The translations under genes were made by a program, and so were the position numbers. DNA of 64,000 bases from Micromonospora sp. AMSO31t (lineage in GTDB: Bacteria; Actinomycetota; Actinomycetes; Mycobacteriales; Micromonosporaceae): NCBI RefSeq assembly GCF_008868175.1, contig NZ_WBKT01000005.1, positions 1 through 64,000 of the forward strand, given 5' to 3'. Positions 1 to 10,131 of the stretch are shown here, piece after piece (the stretch's first letter is position 1; each line of letters begins with the position of its first letter). The notes under the pieces are model-generated. The model was given only the letters and a program-made list of their open reading frames with translations, was not told where the DNA came from and searched no databases.

Positions 1-870
1 GGAGGGCAGCTTCTTGCCGACGAACTCCTCGGCCAGCTCGGCCGCCTCGATGAGGGCGGCCAGGTCGATGCCCGTGTCGATGCCCATGTCGTGCAGCATG
101 TGCACGGCCTCCTCGGTGGCGAGGTTGCCGCTGGCGCCGGGGGCGTACGGGCAGCCGCCGAGGCCGCCGACGCTGGCGTCGAACTCGGTGATGCCCAGCT
201 CCATGGCGGTGAGCATGTTGGCCAGCGCGGTGCCCCGGGTGTTGTGGAAGTGCAGCAGCACCGGCACGTGGGCGTTGCGGTCGCGAACGGCGGTGACCAG
301 CTCGCGGACGCGGCGGGGCGTACCCATGCCGGTGGTGTCGCCGAAGGCGACCCGGTCCGCGCCGTCCCGGACGACCCGGTCGACGATGCCGGCCACCCGC
401 TTCGGGTCGACGTCACCCTCGTACGGACAGCCGAAGCTGGTCGCCACGATCACCTCGGCGGTCGCGCCCGCGCCGTGCAGCAGGTCGATCAGCTCGGCGA
501 TGTCGTCGAGCGACTCCTCGGTGTGCCGGTTGACGTTGCGCCGGTTGTGGGTGTCGCTGGCCGAGACGACCACCTCGATCTCGGTGAAGCCGGCGGCCAG
601 GGCGCGCTGCGCGCCCCGGGTGTTCGGCACCAGCGCCGAGTAGCGCACCCCGTCGGCCTTGGCGGCCCGCTGCCACACCTCGTCGGCGTCGGCCATCTGC
701 GGGATCGCCCTGGGGTGCACGAAGGAGACGGCCTCGATCCGCCGCACGCCGGTGCCGGAGAGCGCGTCGAGCAGCCGCACCTTGGCGTCGGTGGGGATCG
801 GCTCCTCGTTCTGGAGCCCGTCCCGAGGGCCGACTTCCCGGATGGAGACGAAATCCGGCAGTTCCGCCAT
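1..870 (-). CDS. mvaB: Hydroxymethylglutaryl-CoA lyase, 3' end cut by window
   Basis: About 290 residues are visible; the C terminus lies outside the window. HMG-CoA lyase splits HMG-CoA into acetoacetate and acetyl-CoA, the last step of leucine catabolism. The N terminus has the TIM-barrel substrate motif VGPRDGLQNE, then SFVHP, GDTTGMG, the metal-binding HFH pair in LLHFHNTRG and the family signature GGLGGCPYAPGASGN with the catalytic Cys. The ATG at 868-870 is the only plausible start (MAELPDFVSI). It lies 75 bp downstream of the biotin carboxylase gene on the same strand, so the two likely form an acyl-CoA carboxylase/leucine degradation operon that continues to the left. Function is well supported by the signature; the pathway assignment is from context. 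Confidence 0.93.
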   Translation of the reverse strand, partial: MAELPDFVSIREVGPRDGLQNEEPIPTDAKVRLLDALSGTGVRRIEAVSFVHPRAIPQMADADEVWQRAAKADGVRYSALVPNTRGAQRALAAGFTEIEVVVSASDTHNRRNVNRHTEESLDDIAELIDLLHGAGATAEVIVATSFGCPYEGDVDPKRVAGIVDRVVRDGADRVAFGDTTGMGTPRRVRELVTAVRDRNAHVPVLLHFHNTRGTALANMLTAMELGITEFDASVGGLGGCPYAPGASGNLATEEAVHMLHDMGIDTGIDLAALIEAAELAEEFVGKKLPS

Positions 871-891
871 AAGGGGTCACCTCACTGTGAC

Positions 892-923
892 GGTGGGATG
901 CTGGGTTCCTCCAGCATCCCACC
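892..923 (-). terminator. Perfect 13-bp hairpin between accC and mvaB
   Basis: GGTGGGATGCTGG and its exact complement CCAGCATCCCACC flank a 6-nt loop. It sits 22 nt before the mvaB start, inside what appears to be a polycistronic unit. No U-tract follows on either strand, so it could be a weak terminator, an attenuator or an mRNA processing/stability element setting the accC:mvaB ratio. Confidence 0.6.
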
Positions 924-945
924 TGTGCCGATGGGGGTCCGATCG

Positions 946-2283
<1,338 letters not shown>

Positions 2284-2338
2284 GGAAGGGTCCCTTCTTG
2301 ACGCCTCTTGCATAGCAGGGGCCCCTTCTTAACACGCC
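2284..2338. repeat. Two-copy AAGAAGGGnCCC element in the accC leader
   Basis: Two similar units, 2285-2305 and 2317-2338, each read on the minus strand as GGCGT(C/T)AAGAAGGG followed by a complementary CCC(T/C)T. They sit between the palindromic operator and the accC start. Each unit is a short GGG/CCC dyad preceded by TTAAGAAG or TCAAGAAG. I recall similar TTAAGAAGGGGCCC elements as common in Micromonosporaceae intergenic regions, but could not verify that here. Confidence 0.55.
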
Positions 2339-2351
2339 GACGACGCGCGCG

Positions 2352-2367
2352 CTTAACGGGCGTTAAG
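2352..2367. promoter_or_regulatory. Palindromic operator upstream of accC
   Basis: CTTAACGGGCGTTAAG is a 16-bp dyad with 7-bp perfect arms (CTTAACG/CGTTAAG). It lies 12 bp beyond the tetR stop codon and 68 bp ahead of the accC start. TetR regulators of acyl-CoA catabolism often bind AAC-G...C-GTT palindromes of this size. The adjacent TetR is the obvious candidate ligand. Confidence 0.6.
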
Positions 2368-2379
2368 GCGTGCCGGGCG

Positions 2380-3006
2380 TCAGGCCGGGTCCGTCGGGGC
2401 GAGCAGCGCGGCCAGCGTGGCGCCCCGCAGCAGCTCGGCACGGCGGCGGCGGTCCACCTCACCGCCGAGGAACGGGGTGGAGTTCATGAGGCCGAACGCG
2501 GCGTGCGCGAGCACCCGCGCCTCGCCGTCCGGCAGCCCCGGGTGCAGCGCGGTCAGCACGGTCACCCACTCCTCGACGTACATCCGCTGGAGCCGGCGGA
2601 TCCGGCGGCGCGGCTCGTCCGGGAGGCGGTCCAGCTCGTGCAGGTGCAGGGCGATCACCGCCGGGTTGGCCAGCGCGAAGTCGACATGGAAGTCGATCAG
2701 CGACTCCAGCGTGCCGCGCGGATCGTCGGGGTGCCCGGCGGCCCGTTCCCGGCCACCCGCCAGCAGCCCCTCGCTGACCGGGATCAGCGCGGCGACCAGC
2801 ATGGCCTCCTTGCCGGCGAAATGATGGTAGAGCGCCGGGCCGGTGACACCGGCGGCGGCGCCGATGTCGTCCATCGACACACCGTGGTAACCCCGCGCCG
2901 CGAAGAGCCCGACCGCGATCTCCAGGATCTCGTCGCGCCGGGACCGGCGTCGGCCCGCACCCGTCGCGCCGCTCGCCGCGCCCCGCGCCTGCTGTTCCAC
3001 CGCCAC
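2380..3006 (-). CDS. TetR-family regulator, probably of the accC-mvaB operon
   Basis: 208 residues. An Arg/Gly-rich N-terminal stretch of about 22 residues precedes a TetR helix-turn-helix (RRDEILEIAVGLFAARGYHGVSM, then GVTGPALYHHFAGKEAML). The C-terminal ligand domain is alpha-helical with several buried-looking His/Leu segments (ALHLHELDRLPDEPRR). The gene reads toward the biotin carboxylase gene, with a separate operator-bearing intergenic region between them, so it probably represses the acyl-CoA catabolic genes in response to an acyl-CoA. No autoregulatory site was seen upstream. Confidence 0.85.
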   Translation of the reverse strand: MAVEQQARGAASGATGAGRRRSRRDEILEIAVGLFAARGYHGVSMDDIGAAAGVTGPALYHHFAGKEAMLVAALIPVSEGLLAGGRERAAGHPDDPRGTLESLIDFHVDFALANPAVIALHLHELDRLPDEPRRRIRRLQRMYVEEWVTVLTALHPGLPDGEARVLAHAAFGLMNSTPFLGGEVDRRRRAELLRGATLAALLAPTDPA

Positions 3007-3118
3007 CGGGCCAGCCTAGACCGCGCACCCAAGCTGGTGGAGCCTCGGTTACCCGTCGGTCGCCTCACACCCCCGCCGCTTGACCCTCGACCCGGTTCAG
3101 GTCGCAGGGTCCATCGGC

Positions 3119-4318
3119 ATGACCGCTACCGCCACCACGCTCGGCCGCGACTACCGGCTGCTCTGGTCCGCCGCCGTCTCGTCGCGGTTCGGCGACGCCC
3201 TGCGTACGCCCGCCCTGGCCCTGCTGGCCGCCGCGCTCACCCGCGACCCCCGGGCCATCGCCGCGGTGACCGTGGCCGGGCAGCTCCCGCCGCTGCTGTT
3301 CGGGCTGCTCGGCGGCGCGTACGCCGACCGGTGGGACCGGCGCCGCACGATGGCGGCGGTGGACGGGGCCCGGGCCGTGGTGGTGGCCGCGCTCGCCGGG
3401 CTGGTCGCCACCGGCCGGGCCGGGATCGTCGCGCTGGCCGTCGCGGCGTTCCTGCTCGCCACCCTGGGCACGCTCTTCGACGCGTCCGCCTTCGCGCTGC
3501 TGCCGTCGCTGGTGTCGCCGGCCGCGCTGCCCACCGCCAACGGCCGGCTCCAGGCCGGCACGGCGGTGGCCGGCGGGCTCCTCGGCACCCCGCTGGCCGG
3601 CGTCCTCTTCGCCCTGGCCGCGGCGCTCCCCTTCGCCGTGGACGCGCTCACCTTCGCCGTCGCGGCCGCCCTCGTCGTCGCCCTCCGCCCGCTGCCGGCG
3701 GCGCCGCCCCGGCCGGGCGGCACCGGGGTGTGGCGGGAGGCGTGGGCCGGCATGCGGTGGGTGCGCCGGGACCGGGTGCTGTGGGGAATCGCCCTCGCCT
3801 CGGCCGGGTCGAACCTGGCGATCAGCGGCGTGATGGCGGTGCTGGTGCTCTACGCGCTCGGGGCGCTGCGGGTGCCGGCGCAGGCGTACGGGCTGTTCGC
3901 GGCGGGGGTGGTCGCCGGTGGACTGCTCGGGGCACTGGTCGCCGGGCGGGTGGCGGTCCGGTTCGGCACCCTGCCCGCGCTGCGCGCGGTGCTGCTCGGG
4001 CAGACCGTGGCGCTGGCCGGGTTCGCCCTGGCCCGCGACCCGCTGGCCGGGGGCGTGGCGCTGGCCGCGTTCGCCGCCGGCACGACGATCTGGAACAGCC
4101 TCTGGTCCGCGTACGGGCAGGGGCACGTGCCGGCGGAACTGCTCGGGCGGGTCGGCGCGGCGCAGCGGGTGGTCGGCGTGGCCGCCGCACCGCTCGGGGC
4201 GGCGCTGGCCGGGTTGGCCGGCGAGGCGTACGGGGTGGGCCCGGTGATCGCTGCGGCGGCTGGCGTGTTCGCCCTGGTCACCGCCGGCGCGTGGGGAACG
4301 CTGCGCGGGACCGGGTGA
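3119..4318 (+). CDS. MFS transporter
   Basis: 399 residues, about twelve hydrophobic segments, typical drug-exporter-like major facilitator of the MDR/enterobactin-exporter (EntS-like) kind. The N terminus LGRDYRLLWSAAVSSRFGDAL and the loop GGAYADRWDRRRTMAAVDG (a GxxxDRxxRR loop 2-3 motif) are typical. The ATG at 3119 was chosen; a TTG at 3080 would add 13 poorly conserved residues. A CAGGGT sequence 8 nt upstream of the ATG may be a leaderless -10 box. It is divergent from the TetR gene (113 bp) and convergent with the monooxygenase (6 bp between stop codons). The substrate cannot be deduced. Confidence 0.85.
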   Translation: MTATATTLGRDYRLLWSAAVSSRFGDALRTPALALLAAALTRDPRAIAAVTVAGQLPPLLFGLLGGAYADRWDRRRTMAAVDGARAVVVAALAGLVATGRAGIVALAVAAFLLATLGTLFDASAFALLPSLVSPAALPTANGRLQAGTAVAGGLLGTPLAGVLFALAAALPFAVDALTFAVAAALVVALRPLPAAPPRPGGTGVWREAWAGMRWVRRDRVLWGIALASAGSNLAISGVMAVLVLYALGALRVPAQAYGLFAAGVVAGGLLGALVAGRVAVRFGTLPALRAVLLGQTVALAGFALARDPLAGGVALAAFAAGTTIWNSLWSAYGQGHVPAELLGRVGAAQRVVGVAAAPLGAALAGLAGEAYGVGPVIAAAAGVFALVTAGAWGTLRGTG

Positions 4319-4324
4319 GCGGGG

Positions 4325-5479
4325 TCAGCGGCCGGTCGGCTCGAACCCGGCCAGGCGCACGGCGAGCCGCCGCCGGACCGGGGGCAGCCCGGAGGCCGCC
4401 CGGAGCACCAGGTCGCGCAGCGGGCGGGCGGCCGGCGGGACGGCGGTGAGCCGGGTGAGCCCGGCGGCGAAGCCGAGCACCTCCTCGGCGAGCGGGCGGC
4501 GGGCGGCGGCGTACTCGTCGAGGAGCGTGTCGGGACCCCCGGCGAGCACCGCGGCGAGGGCGTCGCCGAGGGCGACCGCGTCGCGGAGGCCGAGGTTCAT
4601 GCCCTGCCCGCCGGCCGGGCTGTGCACGTGCGCCGCGTCCCCGGCGAGCAGCACGGGGCCGGACCGGTAGCTGCTCGCGATCCGGTGGTGGATCCGGAAC
4701 CGGGAACTCCAGAGCACGTCGGTGACCCGGTCCGGGCGGCGGGCCGGCCCCCGCTCGTCGAGCAGGGCCTGGAAGTGCCGTGCCTCCGGCTCACGCGGCG
4801 CGTCGTCCACCGCCGCGACCAGCCGGACCAGCCCACCGGGCAGCGGCGCCCAGACCAGGGGACCCTGCCGGGCCAGGAAGAGGTTGACCTGGTCGCGGGG
4901 CAGCGCGCTGTCCACCCGCAGGTCCGCGAGCAGGAACGACTCACCCGGGTCGGCCGGCCCGCCGAAGCCGATGCCGGCCAGCTCGCGGACCGGGCTGCGC
5001 ATGCCGTCGGCGCCGACCACCCAGCGGGCACGGACCGTCTCGCCGCCCGCGAAGGTCGCGGTGGCGCCGGCGCCGTCGAGGTCGAGGCCGGTCAGTTCGT
5101 ACGGCCGGAGCACCCGCCCGCCGAGCGCGGTGAGCCGGTCGGCGAGCACCGCCTCGGTCTCGGCCTGGGAGACGAGCAGCGCGTACGGGTAGCGGGACGG
5201 CAGGCGGTCGAAGGGTACTGTGAGCAGCACCCGGTCGCGGTCGCGGACGGTGAACCGGGTCGACGGCAGCCCGCGCGCGGCCAGCGGGGCGGCGACGCCG
5301 ATCCGGTCCAGCACTTCGAGTGTGCCGGCGTGCACCACGGCCGCCCGCGAGGTGAGCGGCGGGGTGGGCAGCCGGTCCACCACGGTGGCGGTCATCCCGT
5401 GCCCGGCCAGGGTGACGGCGGCGGCCAGGCCGGTCGGTCCGGCCCCCACCACGAGGACGTCGGTGCGCTCGGGCAGCAT
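4325..5479 (-). CDS. FAD-dependent aromatic monooxygenase (PheA/TfdB type)
   Basis: 384 residues. The N-terminal Rossmann motif VLVVGAGPTGLAAAV (from residue 8), the DG motif ARWVVGADGMRSPVR and the FAD ribityl motif GDAAHVHSPAGGQGMNLGLRDA near residue 280 identify a class A flavoprotein hydroxylase. These use NADPH and O2 to hydroxylate aromatic or polyketide substrates. The family's longer members have a thioredoxin-like C-terminal domain that is absent here. The ATG at 5477-5479 has a strong ribosome site GGAGGTGG 3 nt upstream. It is divergent from a TetR gene across a striking inverted operator, so the pair is probably a substrate-inducible detoxification or resistance module. Confidence 0.9.
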   Translation of the reverse strand: MLPERTDVLVVGAGPTGLAAAVTLAGHGMTATVVDRLPTPPLTSRAAVVHAGTLEVLDRIGVAAPLAARGLPSTRFTVRDRDRVLLTVPFDRLPSRYPYALLVSQAETEAVLADRLTALGGRVLRPYELTGLDLDGAGATATFAGGETVRARWVVGADGMRSPVRELAGIGFGGPADPGESFLLADLRVDSALPRDQVNLFLARQGPLVWAPLPGGLVRLVAAVDDAPREPEARHFQALLDERGPARRPDRVTDVLWSSRFRIHHRIASSYRSGPVLLAGDAAHVHSPAGGQGMNLGLRDAVALGDALAAVLAGGPDTLLDEYAAARRPLAEEVLGFAAGLTRLTAVPPAARPLRDLVLRAASGLPPVRRRLAVRLAGFEPTGR

Positions 5480-5496
5480 GGCCCACCTCCAGGGTT

Positions 5497-5582
5497 GCCC
5501 ACAACTGTTTGCCAACACTTGTTGACAACGGTAGGCGCGTCCCGGTTTCGGTGTCAACGCTTGTTGGCCTACAGTTGTGGGC
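5497..5582. promoter_or_regulatory. Mirror-image double operator between monooxygenase and tetR
   Basis: Two 30-bp arms (5497-5526 and 5553-5582) are inverted copies of each other: each begins GCCCACAACTGT, then two variable bases, then GCCAACA-n3-GTTGAC. Within each arm CAACACTTGTTG or CAACGCTTGTTG is itself a dyad. The right arm covers the presumed -10 box TACAGT (5570-5575) of tetR and runs up to its ATG; the left arm covers the promoter of the monooxygenase. Binding of TetR to both arms would shut off both genes. Confidence 0.75.
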
Positions 5583-6155
5583 ATGACCGACACGGCACCC
5601 CGCGCCCGCCGCTCGGACGCCACCCGGGCGGCCATCCTGCGCGCGGCCCGCGAGCGCTTCGCCGCCGACGGCTACGAGCGGGCCACCATCCGGGCCATCG
5701 CCGCCGACGCCCGCATCGACCCGTCGATGGTCATGCGCTACTACGGCAGCAAGGAAGGGCTCTTCGCCGCGGCGGCCGAGTTCGACCTGCGCCTGCCGGA
5801 CCTGGCCGCCGTGCCACCCGACCGGCTCGGCGAGACGCTGGTCCGCCACTTCCTCCGCCGCTGGGAGGGGGACGAGACCCTCGCGGCGCTGCTCCGCGCC
5901 GCCAGCACCAACCCGGGAGCGGCCGAGCGGATGCGCCTGCTCTTCGCCGACCAGCTCGCCGCGGCCGTGGCCGACTTCGACACCGATCCGGCGACCACCG
6001 GCCGCCGCGCCGGCCTGGTGGCCAGCCAGATCCTCGGGCTGGCCTTCACCCGGTACATCGTCCGGCTGCCGCCGGTGGTGGAGATGGCGCCGGAGGACGT
6101 GGTCGCCTGGGTCGCCCCGACCCTCCAGCGCTACCTGACCGGCCGGCCGGCCTAG
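5583..6155 (+). CDS. TetR-family regulator of the divergent monooxygenase
   Basis: 190 residues. HTH at about residues 12-55 ([27 protein letters not shown], then [17 protein letters not shown]); the C-terminal domain resembles TetR_C members with a [19 protein letters not shown] helix. The ATG at 5583 is preferred over GTG at 5577: TACAGT ends 7 nt before it and there is no Shine-Dalgarno, so it is probably leaderless. The right operator arm overlaps its promoter, pointing to autoregulation. The stop TAG overlaps the stop of the convergent rhodanese gene in the tetranucleotide CTAG. Confidence 0.87.
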   Translation: MTDTAPRARRSDATRAAILRAARERFAADGYERATIRAIAADARIDPSMVMRYYGSKEGLFAAAAEFDLRLPDLAAVPPDRLGETLVRHFLRRWEGDETLAALLRAASTNPGAAERMRLLFADQLAAAVADFDTDPATTGRRAGLVASQILGLAFTRYIVRLPPVVEMAPEDVVAWVAPTLQRYLTGRPA

Positions 6156-7054
6156 CCGGCGAAGCTGCCCGGCTCCTCGCCCTGCACGACGGGGGCCCGG
6201 ACCAGGTTGCCCCACTCGGTCCACGAGCCGTCGTAGTTGCGGACCTGCGGGAACCCGAGCAGGTGGTGCAGCACGAACCAGGTGTGGCTGGACCGCTCGC
6301 CGATCCGGCAGTAGGCCACCACGTCGTCCGACGGGCTCAGCCCGAGCTGGTCGACGTAGATCGCGCGCAGCTCGTCCACCGGCTTGAAGGTGCCGTCCTC
6401 GTTCGCGGCGGCCTTCCACGGCTTGCTCACCGCGCCGGGGATGTGCCCGCCGCGCAGCGCGCCCTCCTGGGGGTAGGCCGCCATGTGCAGCATCTCGCCG
6501 GTGTACTCACCCGGCGACCGCACGTCGACCAGCGGCCGGCCGGCGGTCACGTGCGCCATCACCTCGTCGCGGAACGCCCGGATCGGGGCGTCGTTCCGCT
6601 CCGGCACCGGGTAGTCGGCGCGCGGCCGGGTCACCGTGTCCTTCGACATCTCGCGCCCCTCGGCCACCCACTTCATCCGGCCACCGTCGAGCAGCCGGAC
6701 GTCGGCGTGGCCGAACAGCGCGAACACCCAGAGGGCGTACGCGGCCCACCAGTTGAAGTTGTCGCCGTAGAAGACCACCGTGTCGTTGCGGCCGATGCCC
6801 TTGGCCGCGCACAGCTCGGCGAAGCTCCCGGCGTCGAGGTAGTCCCGGGTCACCTGGTCGTTCAGCTCGGTGTGCCAGTCGACCTTCACGGCGCCGGGGA
6901 TGTGGCCGGTGTCGTAGAGGAGCACGTCCTCGTCGGACTCGACCACCACGAGGCCTTCGTCGCCCAGGTGCTCGGCCAGCCACTCCGTGGTGACCAGGCG
7001 CTGCGGGTCGGCGTACGACTGGAGGTGCGGATTCGGATCGCTCGGCACAGGCAT
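6152..7054 (-). CDS. Thiosulfate sulfurtransferase, tandem rhodanese
   Basis: 300 residues, two rhodanese domains: an inactive N-terminal one ([39 protein letters not shown]) and an active C-terminal one with the loop [12 protein letters not shown], catalytic Cys about residue 249. It matches actinobacterial CysA2/SseA-type enzymes that move sulfane sulfur from thiosulfate to thiols or cyanide. The ATG at 7052-7054 is preceded by TACCTT 7 nt upstream, fitting leaderless expression. In many actinobacteria this gene is next to a SufE-like gene; here sufE lies 7.7 kb away. Convergent with tetR, sharing CTAG. Confidence 0.93.
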   Translation of the reverse strand: MPVPSDPNPHLQSYADPQRLVTTEWLAEHLGDEGLVVVESDEDVLLYDTGHIPGAVKVDWHTELNDQVTRDYLDAGSFAELCAAKGIGRNDTVVFYGDNFNWWAAYALWVFALFGHADVRLLDGGRMKWVAEGREMSKDTVTRPRADYPVPERNDAPIRAFRDEVMAHVTAGRPLVDVRSPGEYTGEMLHMAAYPQEGALRGGHIPGAVSKPWKAAANEDGTFKPVDELRAIYVDQLGLSPSDDVVAYCRIGERSSHTWFVLHHLLGFPQVRNYDGSWTEWGNLVRAPVVQGEEPGSFAG

Positions 7055-7119
7055 GATCCCCAAGGTACGCCGGATCAGCGGACCGCGACCGGCCATCCCG
7101 TGTGGTGGCTCGACACCGG

Positions 7120-7566
7120 TCAGGCGCGGCGGTGCACCAGCCGTCCGGCCACCACCGTGGCCAGGCAGGAGCCGTCGGCCGCGAACACCGCCAGGTCGGC
7201 CCGGCCGCCGACCTCCAGCGCGGGCGGCCGGGCGGTGGCGAGCACCGCCACCTCGTTGCGCGCCGCGGCGGACCGCAACGCCGGGTCGGTGACGTGGTCG
7301 GCGAGCACCGCGGCGGCCCCGAGCCGGAACAGCGCGTGCACCCGCTCGCGCGGGGTCGGCGCGGGCGGCAGCGGCCCGTCGTGCACCAGCGCCGGCCCGA
7401 GGGCGCCGGCCCACCGCCGCACCCGCACCCCCGGGTACGCCCCGGCCAGCTCGTCCAGCGTCCCGACGGCCTCGACGCGGTCGCCGCCCACGAGCACGGC
7501 GTGACCCGACCGGGGCTCGTCGTCGAGGGTGAGCCGCAGCAGGGGCGCGGCGTGCAGGGTCCGCAC
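7120..7566 (-). CDS. Imidazolonepropionase-like composite domain protein
   Basis: 148 residues from a GTG start. It has the beta-rich fold flanking amidohydrolase barrels ([32 protein letters not shown] at the N terminus, [27 protein letters not shown] at the C terminus) with no metal-binding HxH or catalytic barrel between, so it is a stand-alone composite domain rather than an enzyme. Such short proteins occur in actinobacteria; their role is not known to me. The start lies 2 nt after the stop of the GDSL hydrolase gene, so the two are translationally coupled. Confidence 0.7.
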   Translation of the reverse strand: MRTLHAAPLLRLTLDDEPRSGHAVLVGGDRVEAVGTLDELAGAYPGVRVRRWAGALGPALVHDGPLPPAPTPRERVHALFRLGAAAVLADHVTDPALRSAAARNEVAVLATARPPALEVGGRADLAVFAADGSCLATVVAGRLVHRRA

Positions 7567-7568
7567 GG

Positions 7569-8339
7569 TCAGTCGAGGGTGACCGGCCCGAGCACCGGCC
7601 GCTTGGCCGTGACCAGGTCACCGGAGGAGCGGCCGGTCAGCCGGCGCTTGATCCACGGGGCCAGGTGCCGGCCGGCCCAGCGCAGGTCGGCGGCCCGGGC
7701 GGCCAGCCAGGGGGTGGGCGCCGGGTGCGGCGGCACCATGAGCCACTCCTCGTCGCAGGCCACGCCGAGCGCGGCGAGCACCTGCCCGGCCACCCTCCGG
7801 TGCCCGGCCGCCGACAGGTGCAGCCGGTCGGTGCTCCAGAGCATCGGGTTGAGGTAGGTGTCGTCGGCGTACAGGTCGACCAGGATGGCGCCGTGCCGCG
7901 CGGCGACCTCGCCGACCACCCGGTTGAGCAGGGTCACCCGGGGGGCCACCAGCCGCTGGCCGGGCAGCCGGGCCATCACGTCGGCGAACCGGAACAGCAC
8001 CACGTCGGCGCCCCCGGCGCGCAGCCGGCCGATCACCTCGTCGAAGCGGGGCACGAAGGAGTCCGGATCGAAGGTACGGCGCAGCACGTCGTTGCCGCCC
8101 GCCGCGAAGCTGATCAGGTCGGGCTTCATGGCCAGGGCGGCCGGCACCTGCTCGGCCACGATGTTCGGGAACAGCCGGCCCCGGATGGCTAGGTTGGCGT
8201 AACCGAAGTCGGGACCGGCCTCGGCGGCGAGCCGGGTGGCGACGAGGTCCGCCCAGCCCCGGTAGGTGCCGTCCGGATACGCGTCGTCCATACCCTCGGT
8301 GAAGCTGTCGCCCACCGCCACGAAGTTGCGCCAGCGCAC
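7569..8339 (-). CDS. SGNH/GDSL hydrolase
   Basis: 256 residues. Block I GDSFTEG (residues 10-16, Ser nucleophile), the oxyanion Gly in NLAIRGR, block III GGND near residue 80 and block [11 protein letters not shown] (catalytic Asp-x-x-His) are all present, so it should be an active esterase or lipase of the lysophospholipase L1 type. There is no signal peptide, so it acts in the cytoplasm. GTG start with GGGAGG 6 nt upstream. First gene of a two-gene operon with the amidohydrolase-like gene. Confidence 0.92.
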   Translation of the reverse strand: MRWRNFVAVGDSFTEGMDDAYPDGTYRGWADLVATRLAAEAGPDFGYANLAIRGRLFPNIVAEQVPAALAMKPDLISFAAGGNDVLRRTFDPDSFVPRFDEVIGRLRAGGADVVLFRFADVMARLPGQRLVAPRVTLLNRVVGEVAARHGAILVDLYADDTYLNPMLWSTDRLHLSAAGHRRVAGQVLAALGVACDEEWLMVPPHPAPTPWLAARAADLRWAGRHLAPWIKRRLTGRSSGDLVTAKRPVLGPVTLD

Positions 8340-8575
8340 TGCGCCTCCCTCTGACTGACCCGGCAGAGCTGCGTCGGCCAGTCTCGCACCGACCGGCCGC
8401 CCGCCGCCCGACCCCCGCGCGGGACGTGGCGGAGGTCATCGGGACAAATGTCCCGCTTGGTGGGTCCGGGGCAGAATCCGTCCGCCAGACCGGGGATGAT
8501 GTGGCCCGTCATCCGGCCCGGGGTGTGAGGCGCCCGCCGCTGCGGCCGTTTCCCGACGGCGCGAACGAGGAACGC

Positions 8576-10111
8576 ATGACCCAGGGACACCCGGCCGTTT
8601 TCCCGGCCGACGGTCAGCCGCACCCGCCGGGCCAGGCGTACCCGGCCCCGCCACCGGGGTTCCCCGCCCCGCCCGTCTACGGGCCGCCCGGGGCGTACCC
8701 GAGCGGGCCGGGGCAGCCGGGCTTCGGGCCGTACCCGCCGGCCCCGCCGCCGAAGTCGCGGCGCGGCCTCTGGATCGGGCTGGGCGCCGGGGCGCTGGCG
8801 CTGACCCTCTGTGCCGGCACGGCGATCGGCGTGGGCGTCGGGCTGAGCAAGCGCGGCGAGGACGCGGCCCCGACGGCCGCCGCCGCGGCCAACGGGGTGA
8901 CCGTGGCCCAGCAGGAGCTGGACGACCTGCTGGCCCGGCACAGCAAGGCCCTCGCCGACAAGGACCTGAAGGGCTACCTGGCCCCCTTCGACCCGGCCAA
9001 GAAGGATCTGGTCGCCGGCCAGACCCGGCTCTTCACCAACCTGGGCAAGCTGCCGCTGGCGGTCGGCCAGTACCGGACCGTCGCGCAGCAGGGGCGGACC
9101 ACCGACAGCTTCGGCCGCGGGGTCAGCTTCCAGCTCGACGTGTCCTTCGTGCACCAGTTCGAGGGGTACGACCTCACCCCGGTCGCCGAGTGGTACCGCT
9201 GGACGGTCGTCCGGGAGAGCCAGGGCGCCCCGCTCAAGGTCACCGCGGTCACCGGCGCGCCCGCAGCGCTGGGCAGCTCGAAGACCGTCTACTACCCCGG
9301 CCCCTGGGACAAGTGGCGCGACATCCACGTCGAGCGCACCGCGCACACCCTGGTCATCACCGACGCCGCGCTGGCCGCCGAGGCGAAGCGGTACGCGCCG
9401 GCCGCCGAGGCGGCGGTGGCCGACGACTTCGCCGCCTGGCAGGCCGGCGGGGTCACCGCGGACATCCCGAAGGGCTTCGTCATCAGCCTGGTCAAGGGCA
9501 AGCAGGACCTGGGCTCGCTCTACCGGATCAACAAGGAGAAGACCACCGAGGCCGGCGTCTCGATCGGCATGGTCTCCGCCGACCGGAAGCAGGACATCGA
9601 CATCGGCGGCAGCCGGATCGTCATCGACGTGGCCGACCGGTCGTTCTTCGCCGCCGGCAACACCCGGGGGCCCCGGGAGATCTTCCGGCACGAGGTGGGC
9701 CACTCCCTGGTCGCCAGCCTGGAGGACGCCGACAAGCAGGACTTCTTCGACGGCATCGAGAACTGGATCGTGGAGGGCTTCGCCGAGTACCTGGCCCACC
9801 GGGGTGAGCCGCTGCGGTCCAGCGGCCGCACCCCGCAGGCACGGTCGATCGTCCGCTCCGGCGACTGGGAGGGCACGCTGCCGGGCAACGCCGACTGGGA
9901 CCTCTCGGGGCGGACCAGCTTCCACTACTGGCTCGGGCACGCGGCCATGACCCACCTCGCGGAGAAGTACGGCGAGCAGAAGCTGTTCCAGTTCGTGACC
10001 GCCCGCTACCAGGGCGCCACCGCCGACCAGGCCAGCCGGCAGGTGCTCGGCATGCCGCTGGCCCAGTTCCAGACCGGCTGGGCGGCGTACGTGCGGGCAC
10101 AGGCGCGTTGA
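8576..10111 (+). CDS. Membrane-anchored HExxH metallopeptidase-like protein
   Basis: 511 residues. A proline/glycine-rich cytoplasmic N terminus (about 1-62) is followed by one membrane segment (about 65-88, WIGLGAGALALTLCAGTAIG) and an extracellular region. Near residue 372 is HEVGHSLV (HExxH zinc site), and 24 residues later NWIVEGFAEYLAHRG supplies the Glu expected as third ligand in a gluzincin. The ATG at 8576 with GAGGAA upstream is the best start. It is followed by a gene for a second protein of identical N-terminal design (proline-rich tail plus membrane anchor), so both are likely exported together. The exact peptidase family and substrate are unknown. Confidence 0.75.
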   Translation: MTQGHPAVFPADGQPHPPGQAYPAPPPGFPAPPVYGPPGAYPSGPGQPGFGPYPPAPPPKSRRGLWIGLGAGALALTLCAGTAIGVGVGLSKRGEDAAPTAAAAANGVTVAQQELDDLLARHSKALADKDLKGYLAPFDPAKKDLVAGQTRLFTNLGKLPLAVGQYRTVAQQGRTTDSFGRGVSFQLDVSFVHQFEGYDLTPVAEWYRWTVVRESQGAPLKVTAVTGAPAALGSSKTVYYPGPWDKWRDIHVERTAHTLVITDAALAAEAKRYAPAAEAAVADDFAAWQAGGVTADIPKGFVISLVKGKQDLGSLYRINKEKTTEAGVSIGMVSADRKQDIDIGGSRIVIDVADRSFFAAGNTRGPREIFRHEVGHSLVASLEDADKQDFFDGIENWIVEGFAEYLAHRGEPLRSSGRTPQARSIVRSGDWEGTLPGNADWDLSGRTSFHYWLGHAAMTHLAEKYGEQKLFQFVTARYQGATADQASRQVLGMPLAQFQTGWAAYVRAQAR

Positions 10112-10131
10112 GCGGGAACGGAGCGAACGAG

